Assembly (NCBI RefSeq): GCF_016904885.1
Contig: NZ_JADWYI010000001.1
Span: 3,348,001 to 3,412,000, forward strand
Direction: 5' to 3'
Source: Archangium primigenium
Lineage (GTDB): Bacteria > Myxococcota > Myxococcia > Myxococcales > Myxococcaceae
Length of the DNA: 64,000 nucleotides
In this document: positions 45,337 to 52,200 of the stretch, in pieces
How the letters are laid out: every line of letters begins with the position of its first letter
Numbering within the stretch: the first letter of the stretch is position 1
Translations under genes and position numbers: made by a program
Notes under the pieces: generated by a model
What the model saw: the letters and a program-made list of their open reading frames with translations, nothing else
What the model was told of the DNA's origin: nothing
Databases searched by the model: none

Positions 45337-47171
45337 ACCTGCGCGACAAACTGCTGCTGGCCCAGGTGCCCCTGGCGCTCGCGCTCCTGGTGGTGGGCCT
45401 GCTGGCGGTCAACACGCTCGACCGGGTGGGGCGCGCGGGGCAGGACATCCTCGCGGACAACTACCGCAGCGTGCTGGCCATGCAGCGCATCATCGAGCAC
45501 CTGGAGCGCCTGGACAGCGCCGCGCTCTTCATCGTCTCGGGCGAGCAGCGGCGGGGCGTGGAGCAAGCCGACGCGCACTTCCAGCCACTGGAACTGGAGC
45601 TGCGGCTCCAGGAGGGCAACATCACCGAGCCCGGCGAGACCGAGGCCACCCAGGAACTGCGGCGGGCGTGGATCCGCTACCGCGCCGACTACGACGCCTT
45701 CGTCGGGCTCGGCGCGGCGGACGCGCGGCGCGGGGCGTACTTCGAGACCCTGTCCCCCGCGTTCCGGACCGCCAAGGCGGCCACCCAGGCCATCCTCGCC
45801 CTCAACCAGGACGCCATGGTGCGCAAGAGCGACGCCCTGCAGCGGCAGAGCCGGCGGGTGAACACGCTCATGGTGACGGCCGTGGTGGTGGCCCTGGTGG
45901 GGGGCCTGCTCGCCTCGGCCTCCCTCACCCACCGGGCCCTGCGTCCGGTGGCCGTGCTCTCGCAGGCGGTGCAGCGGCTGGGACGGGGCGACCTGGACAC
46001 CCGCGCGGTGGTGGAGGGACGGGACGAGATCGCCGGGCTCGCCCGGGACTTCAACTCCATGGCGGAGGCGCTGCGGCAGTACCGGCGCAGCTCCCTGGGC
46101 GAGCTGCTCCAGGCCCAGGCCGCCTCCCAGGCCGCCATCGACAGCCTGCCCGACCCCGTGGTGGTGTTCGGCGTGGATGGCGGTGTGCTCAACGTCAACC
46201 GCTCCGCGGAGGAGGTCCTGCGGCTGTCCCTGGAGGGCGCCGGAGGGTCGCTGGGGCAGGTGACGCCGGAGGGGCGCTCGGTGCTGGAGCGGGTCCGCGC
46301 GCACGTGCTGGGCGGCAAGGGGCCCTACCTGCCGCGCGGTTACGAGGAGGCGGTGCGGGTGGAAGGCCCGGACGGAGACCGGTGGCTCCTGCCGCGCGGC
46401 AGTCCGGTGTACGGCGAGGCGGGCGGGGTCGCGGGGGCGACGGTGCTCTTGCAGGACGTGACACGGCTGCGGCGCTTCGACGAGCTGAAGAACGACCTGG
46501 TGGCCACGGTGGCGCACGAGTTCCGCACGCCGCTCACCTCGTTGCGCATGGCCATCCACCTGTGCGCCGAGGAAGTGGCGGGCCCCATCTCCGAGAAGCA
46601 GGCGGACCTGCTCTTCGCGGCGCGCGAGGATTGCGAGCGCTTGCAGGGCATCGTGGACGACCTGCTGGACCTGTCCAAGCTGCAAGCGGGGAGGATCGTC
46701 CTGGAAGTGCGGCGGGTGTCCACGGAGAGCGTCCTGGAGGACGCGCTCGCCCCGCACCGGGCGGCGGCGGACACGGGCAACGTGCGGCTGATGGCGGAGC
46801 CCGCGCCCGACGGGGTGGAGGTGGCGGCGGACCCGGAGCGTTTGCAGCTCGTGTTGTCCAACCTGGTGGCCAACGCCGTGCGGCACACGGGGCCGGGAGG
46901 CGACGTGGTGGTGCGCGCCAGGGCCGAGGGCGAGCGGGTGCGCTTCGAGGTCGCGGACACGGGCGTGGGCATCGCGCCGGAGCACCAGTCGCGCATCTTC
47001 GAGAAGTTCTACCGGGTGCCCGGGGAGAACACGGGCGGCGCGGGGCTGGGGTTGTCGATCGCCCAGGAGATCGTCCAGGCGCACGGTGGGGAGATGGGGC
47101 TGACGAGTCAGCCCGGCCAGGGGAGCACCTTCTGGTTCACGCTCCCCCAGGCCGCCGCCCGGCCAGGCTGA
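45333..47171 (+). CDS. Membrane sensor histidine kinase with HAMP and PAS-like domains, coupled to truncated kdpD
   Basis: This protein has 612 aa from the ATG at 45333; longer upstream frames run antisense-free through kdpD but are not real. Order: a membrane helix at ~7-27, a periplasmic helical sensor region, a second helix (TLMVTAVVVALVGGLLASASL), HAMP, a PAS-like domain (IDSLPDPVVVFGVDGGVLNV), HisKA with the phosphoacceptor in VAHEFRTPL (His ~395), and HATPase with NLVANAVRHT, DTGVGIAPE and GAGLGLSIA. It belongs to the same operon as the Kdp pump and overlaps the KdpD fragment by 4 nt, so the two probably form the K+-responsive input. The expected partner KdpE is not encoded next to it. 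Confidence 0.95.
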   Translation: MNLRDKLLLAQVPLALALLVVGLLAVNTLDRVGRAGQDILADNYRSVLAMQRIIEHLERLDSAALFIVSGEQRRGVEQADAHFQPLELELRLQEGNITEPGETEATQELRRAWIRYRADYDAFVGLGAADARRGAYFETLSPAFRTAKAATQAILALNQDAMVRKSDALQRQSRRVNTLMVTAVVVALVGGLLASASLTHRALRPVAVLSQAVQRLGRGDLDTRAVVEGRDEIAGLARDFNSMAEALRQYRRSSLGELLQAQAASQAAIDSLPDPVVVFGVDGGVLNVNRSAEEVLRLSLEGAGGSLGQVTPEGRSVLERVRAHVLGGKGPYLPRGYEEAVRVEGPDGDRWLLPRGSPVYGEAGGVAGATVLLQDVTRLRRFDELKNDLVATVAHEFRTPLTSLRMAIHLCAEEVAGPISEKQADLLFAAREDCERLQGIVDDLLDLSKLQAGRIVLEVRRVSTESVLEDALAPHRAAADTGNVRLMAEPAPDGVEVAADPERLQLVLSNLVANAVRHTGPGGDVVVRARAEGERVRFEVADTGVGIAPEHQSRIFEKFYRVPGENTGGAGLGLSIAQEIVQAHGGEMGLTSQPGQGSTFWFTLPQAAARPG

Positions 47172-47196
47172 GGGCCGGGGCGGGCGGGCTCCGCGC

Positions 47197-47619
47197 TCAC
47201 AGGCGGAACGTCACGTGGCCCTGCGCGTCGATGGTCCAGGCGGGATTCCAGGCGATCTCCCACGCGTGCTCGTCCGGATCGGCGACATAGCCCCGGAACC
47301 CGCCATGCGCGGGGGCATCCGCCGGGCGCAGCAGCGTGCCTCCGGCGCGGACCAACCGCTCCAGCAGGGGCGTGACGTCCTCCTGGCGCGGGACGTTGTG
47401 GGCCAGGGCGAAGGCGCCCGGTCGCAGGAGGCCGGTCCGGTTCATGTCCGCCTCCAGCGCGTCCTTCTGGAAGGTGCCGAGCACCAGGCCGTTCATCTGG
47501 TAGAAGTGGACCTCGGGGTTCTCGAACACGGGCGTCCAGCCAAACCCCTCGACGTAGAAGCGCCGCGAGCGGCTGAGTTCGGTGACGCCCAGCGTGATGA
47601 CGGAGATCTGCTGCTGCAT
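47197..47619 (-). CDS. VOC-family (glyoxalase-like) protein
   Basis: A 140-aa protein of the vicinal-oxygen-chelate superfamily. It shows the N-terminal strand ISVITLGVTELSRSRRFYVE, the paired FGWTPVFEN segment and the C-terminal YVADPDEHAWEIAWNP typical of glyoxalase/bleomycin-resistance-like proteins. One metal-ligand-type glutamate is present (HAWEI); the substrate is unknown. A good Shine-Dalgarno (AGGAG) precedes the ATG at 47619. It is convergent with the kinase gene (25-bp gap) and lies downstream of the protease gene on the same strand, separated by a hairpin. Confidence 0.88.
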   Translation of the reverse strand: MQQQISVITLGVTELSRSRRFYVEGFGWTPVFENPEVHFYQMNGLVLGTFQKDALEADMNRTGLLRPGAFALAHNVPRQEDVTPLLERLVRAGGTLLRPADAPAHGGFRGYVADPDEHAWEIAWNPAWTIDAQGHVTFRL

Positions 47620-47635
47620 GTCGGGCTCCTCTCGA

Positions 47636-47661
47636 GGCCCGCGCCCCTGGGAGCGCGGGCC
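47636..47661 (-). terminator. Strong hairpin after the protease gene
   Basis: GGCCCGCGC (47636-47644) pairs perfectly with GCGCGGGCC (47653-47661) around an 8-nt loop, 31 nt beyond the protease stop. No U-tract follows in the minus direction, so it may be a weak terminator, an mRNA 3' stabiliser or an attenuating hairpin ahead of the VOC gene. Confidence 0.5.
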
Positions 47662-47691
47662 GATATGGGAGGGCGCAGCCTACCGTGCCGC

Positions 47692-48966
47692 TCAGGGCGT
47701 GGAGTCGGGATCCGCGACGACATCCAGCGGACCGAAGTCCTGCTCGATGCTGCCGATGGGGCTCATGGCCGAGCCCCAGTAGAGACCCACCAGTTCCACG
47801 TCCTGCTCGGAGTCCGCCACCCGACGGAAGACGGGCGAGCCACTGTCGCCGTCATACCCGGCGCCGCCGCCCTTCATCTGGCAGAACAGCCGGGTGCTGC
47901 CGTTGATGGTGGTCACGCAGCTCTTGGTGACGAGCCCGGACGTCCACCCGGTCCGCTGGCCCACCTTGTTGATCTTCTCGCCGACGGCGACGTGGTACGC
48001 CTTGCCCACGATGCGGAAGAACGGCTGGGCCTCGTCGATCTTGAGCGGGGCGATGCCCGAGGGCGCGCCGCCGGTGTACGCGTTCTCCACCTCGGTCCGG
48101 TAGATGTAGCCGTGCTTCACCGAGGACTGCACGTTGGCGTCGTACTCCACGTACGCCGCGTCACTGAACCGGCACACACTGCTGTCCGAGCACGTGTAGG
48201 TCACGCCGTCGTAGACCTGGCTGTCGTTGCTCCAGAAGGCCGGATCCTCCACCGTCACGCCGACGCGGGAGGAGCCCTGGGAGTGCACGTAGCCCTCGTT
48301 GGTGCAGTGGGTGTTGGTGAAGAAGCCCGACTTGCCCTCGCGCCGCACGTTGAAGCCGAGCGTGCAGAAGTAGAGGTAGCCGTTGGAGGCGCGCTTGATC
48401 TGCTGACCGCCCGCGAGCGGACGGTTGTGCTGATGCACATAGGTGTAGGCCGTCTGGTGCTCCTCGTTCGCCTCGGCCTGCTCCAGGTCCACCGCGTCGG
48501 CGGGAATCAGCAGCCGGGCGAGGAGCGGCGCCACCGCCTCGCGATCCGGCCGGGTCAGGCCGAGGGTGATGCGGTTGTTCACCTCGTCCACGTCGGTGAA
48601 GACGAGGCCGGAGATGGACTCGGCCTCCAGCCGGCTCCGCCACTGGTTCAGGTCCCCGAAGTCGTAGCGGCCCTGCCGGGCGACCAGCGTGTCACTGCCC
48701 CGGACCCCCCGCGCGGAGAGCAGGGCCTTCATCGTGTCGAGCTGGCGCGTGGGCTGGGTCAGCACCACGTTCAGCGCCCCCGCGCCGTCGTAGTAGTACC
48801 CGCCGAAGCCCGGGACCTCGCGCGCCAGTTGGGAGAACTCCTCGTCGATCGTGAGCGTCCGCGCCCCGCCGCGCGGGCCCGAGTCCACCGTGCCCCCACA
48901 CCCCACCGCGCTCAGCGCGGCCAGGAGCAACACCCCGCGAGACGTCCGATTCAGCCATGCGTTCAT
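47692..48966 (-). CDS. Lipoprotein trypsin-like serine protease with N-terminal propeptide region
   Basis: A 424-aa exported protein. The N-terminus has a lipoprotein signal with lipobox SAVGC, followed by GGTVDSG. Residues ~30-190 form a region with no recognised motif, perhaps an intramolecular chaperone. The C-terminal half is a chymotrypsin-fold peptidase: the histidine region is TNTHCTN (~217), an aspartate lies in SDAAYVEYD (~267), and the nucleophile is in GDSGSPVF (~372). Several cysteines (YFCTLGF, THCTN, YTCSDSSVCRF, KSCVT, LFCQM) suggest disulphides. It is probably anchored outside the cytoplasm. Monocistronic, divergent from the polyketide synthase at 49298. No link to either biosynthetic locus is evident. 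Confidence 0.87.
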   Translation of the reverse strand: MNAWLNRTSRGVLLLAALSAVGCGGTVDSGPRGGARTLTIDEEFSQLAREVPGFGGYYYDGAGALNVVLTQPTRQLDTMKALLSARGVRGSDTLVARQGRYDFGDLNQWRSRLEAESISGLVFTDVDEVNNRITLGLTRPDREAVAPLLARLLIPADAVDLEQAEANEEHQTAYTYVHQHNRPLAGGQQIKRASNGYLYFCTLGFNVRREGKSGFFTNTHCTNEGYVHSQGSSRVGVTVEDPAFWSNDSQVYDGVTYTCSDSSVCRFSDAAYVEYDANVQSSVKHGYIYRTEVENAYTGGAPSGIAPLKIDEAQPFFRIVGKAYHVAVGEKINKVGQRTGWTSGLVTKSCVTTINGSTRLFCQMKGGGAGYDGDSGSPVFRRVADSEQDVELVGLYWGSAMSPIGSIEQDFGPLDVVADPDSTP

Positions 48967-49230
48967 GGATTCCGCCTTCCTTGGCTCGAGACCGTGGCCC
49001 TGTCCTGGTGATACCCAGGCGCAAACAGGTAAAACGAGTCTAGTCGGATATTAGTTGTGGTGGAAAGGGTTTTCTTCAGGCCGCCTGGAACAGGCCGGGA
49101 GCGCGGGGCGCGTTGTGGACTGGAAAGCCACACACGCGGATGAAGACCGGAAAGCAATACATGCGCAGTGGACGGGGCGGCTACACTGATGGAGCGGTGA
49201 GCAGGATTTGGCTTCCAGACACGTAAAACA

Positions 49231-49259
49231 TTGACCCGTGTCAGACCTCTGGGAATACC
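49231..49259 (+). promoter_or_regulatory. Candidate sigma-70-type promoter of PKS-1
   Basis: TTGACC (49231-49236, 5/6 to consensus) and AATACC (49254-49259, 3/6) are separated by 17 nt. This would start transcription near 49266, about 32 nt before the GTG start. Confidence 0.4.
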
Positions 49260-49262
49260 ATC

Positions 49263-49282
49263 CATGTGGAGTTTTCCACGTG
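49263..49282. promoter_or_regulatory. Inverted repeat just upstream of PKS-1 (possible operator)
   Basis: GTGGA (49266-49270) and TCCAC (49275-49279) form arms around GTTT. The pairing extends outward by three more pairs (one G-T). It overlaps the predicted transcription start, a usual place for a repressor site, and could also fold as a 5'-leader hairpin. Confidence 0.4.
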
Positions 49283-49297
49283 CGCTGAGGTCGTCCC

Positions 49298-52200
49298 GTG
49301 AGCGAGCCACGAACCGCCGCGACTGAAACGGCGAAGTCCACCCGAGAGCCGATTGCCATTGTGGGCGTCTCGGGGCGATTCCCTGGCGCGAGGGACCTGT
49401 CCTCGCTCTGGACGCGGTTGATGCAGGGGAGCGGCGCGGTGACGCCACCGCCGCGAGGGCGCTGGCCCGGGGCCGCCACGAGCGAGGGCCTGTCGGGACC
49501 GCGCGGGGGCTTTCTCGAGGACGTGGACTGTTTTGATCCGGCGTTCTTCGGCCTCTCGCGCGAGCAGGCGGCCCGGATGGATCCCTCACAGCGCCTGGTG
49601 CTCGAGCACTGCGCGATGGTGCTGGAGGACGCCGGTCAGCGCGCGCCCGTGCAAGCGGGAGACGCGGGAGACCGGGCGGGAGTGTTCGTGGGCCTGCGCC
49701 CCTCGGGCGCCCCGGATCACGACCCGTCGCGGGTGTTGGCGCGGATCGCCCGGACGCTGGGTCTCCGGGGTCAGGGGCTCGTGGTGGACGCGGCCTGCGC
49801 CTCCGCGCTGGTCGCCCTCCATCTCGCCTGCGAGCAGCTGTGGAGTGGCGGATTGGACTGGGCGCTGGCGGGAGGCGTCTTCGTCATGGCCACGCCGGAC
49901 TTCCCGCACATGGCGGCCCGCTCCGGGCTGCTGTCCCGCGAGGGTCGGTCCAAGCCCTTCGCGGCGGACGCGGACGGGCTCGTGCCCTCCGAGGGTGTGG
50001 CGATGGTGATGCTCAAGCCGCTCGCGCGGGCGCTCTCCGATGGGGATCACCTCTACGGGGTCATCCGGGGCAGTGGGTGCGTGCAGGGCACCCGGCTTCC
50101 GGGTGAGCCGGGTGGCTCCGATGCGCGTGCGCAGGAGGACTTGCTGCGCGCGGTCCACCAGCGGGCGGGCATCGACACCGAGACCCTCTCCTACGTGGAG
50201 GCGCATGGCGCCGGTCCGCGGAGCGAGGACGAGGTGGAACTCGAGGCCCTTCGCCGGGTGTTCCAGGCGCGCACGTCCCGCACGGGCTTCTGCGCCCTGG
50301 GCTCGGTCACGGGCGTCCTGGGGCATGCGGTGTCGGCCTCGGGCATGGCGGGGTTGCTGAAGATCCTGCTCGCCTTCGAGCACCGACAACTGCCCGCCTC
50401 GTTCCCCACGCTCACGCCGACGGAGCTCCGCCGCTTCGAGCAGACGCCGTTCCGGGTGGACTCCCAGCCACGGCCCTGGGAAGGCGCGGAGGGCGCACCG
50501 CGCCGGGCCGCCCTCAGCGCGTTCGGCGACAACGGTACGGACTGCCACCTCGTGTTGGAGGAGCCGCCCGCGCGCGCTCCCCGTGCGGGCACGCCGGATC
50601 GGCCCGCGTACCTGTTCGTCTTGTCGGCGCGCACCGACGCGGCGCTCCGCCAGCTCGCCTCGGCGCTCACGGCGCGGCTGACGGACTGGCTGTCCGGCGA
50701 CACGGCGCCCCATCCGGGAGACGTCGCCTACGCCCTGGCACGCAGAGCCGGAGCGGGGGAGAAGCGCGCGGCCTTCGTGGCCTCGGATCTCCAGGAGCTG
50801 AAGGCACGGCTGCTCGGGTTCCGGGACGCCTCCGGGACGCACGAGGCGGTGGGCTCCGCGAGGGCGGCGCTCTCCGGTGCGTCCTCCCGGGTGCTGTCCG
50901 GGCTGTCGGGACGACTGCTCCAGGACTTGAGTCCAGAGGCGCCGCGGGCCCTCTGGCGGGACACGCTCGAGGCGGTGGCCGAGTTCCACGGACTCGGCAT
51001 GGACCTGGATCGCTCCGTGCTGTTCCCTCACGGGGTGTACCGCTGCGTTCCGCTTCCCTCGGAGCCCTTCGTCCGGGAGTCCTGCGGGATGGGGACCGAC
51101 ACCGCTCCGGGGGTCTCCGCTCCCGAGGCGCTCCCGTCGCCCGCCGTGCTCGCCCCGGTGGTGCGTGAAGACCTCCCGGCCGTGCCCATCCTGCTTCCCG
51201 AGAACGCGCTCCTGTTGGAGGAAGGCTGGCGCGCCGTGGAAGCGCCCGTTCGTGGTGAGGGGCTGGACCTCCAGGGCCTGCTGGTGGTCCTGGTCAACGC
51301 GGAGACCCTGCCCCTGGCGAGGACCGCCCTGGCCTCCTTCGAGGGCGTGCGCCCGCGATTCATCGCGGACTGCGGAATGCCCGGCGCGGGGGTCTACGCG
51401 CTCCTGGACTTCGACAACCACGAGGCGGGTGTCCGGCTCGGCGAGGAGCTCAACGCCAAGGCCGAGCCCCTCGCGGGCATCCTCGACCTCTCGGATCTCC
51501 GCGCCACGCCCGGAGACGAGGGCGAGGTCGCGCGCATGGACGCGCTCGGCCGCATCGGTCTGTTGCAGACGCTCCTCAAGCGCGTGCGGGGAGCATCCCT
51601 GTCGCTCCTGCACTTCACGCGCGGCCTGCGCACCTTCATGTCTCGGGGCCCGTTCGATCTGACGGGCGGCGTGATGGCGGCCCTGGTGAGCAAGCTGGGC
51701 ACGGAGTACGCGGGCCTTCACGCGCGCACCGTGGACCTGGAGCGGCTCCCCGCCGACGCCGCCGCGCTGGCCACGATGATCAAACAGGAACTCCTCGATC
51801 GGGACTCGGGGGGCGAGGTCCTGCTCCGGGAGGGCGGCCGGTACGAGCCCGAACTGCGCCCGCTGCTGAGCACCCCGGCGCCCGCGCGGCGTCTGTCCGC
51901 CGACAAGGTGTATGTCATCACCGGGGGCGTGCGTGGCATCGGGCTGGAAGTGGCGCGGCACCTCGTGACGCGGGGCGCCCGTCGGTTGCTGCTCATGGGC
52001 GTGCAGCCCCTGCCGCCCCAGGAGGAGTGGACCGCGCTCCTCGCCCACCCGGGGACGGCCACGTCGCTGCGCGAGCGCATCGCCCCGCTGCGGGCCCTGG
52101 AGGCCCAGGGCGTGCGCCTGCGGGTCCACACGGGTCCGCTGACGGATGCCTCCGCGCTCGCCACCGTGCTGGCGGGGGTCCGGTCCTCGCTCGGGCCCAT

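Larger units (their letters stand above)
48967..49297. other. Divergent promoter region between protease and PKS-1
   Basis: These 331 bp are clearly less GC-rich than the genes around them. For the protease, a -10-like TAATAT is found on the minus strand at 49048-49053, without a good -35. A candidate promoter and an inverted repeat on the plus strand are listed separately. I see no gene or RNA here. Confidence 0.5.

Noticed and set aside
47172-47196. Terminator between the histidine kinase and VOC genes
   Set aside because: Only 25 bp of G/C-rich sequence without a clear stem-loop or U-tract.
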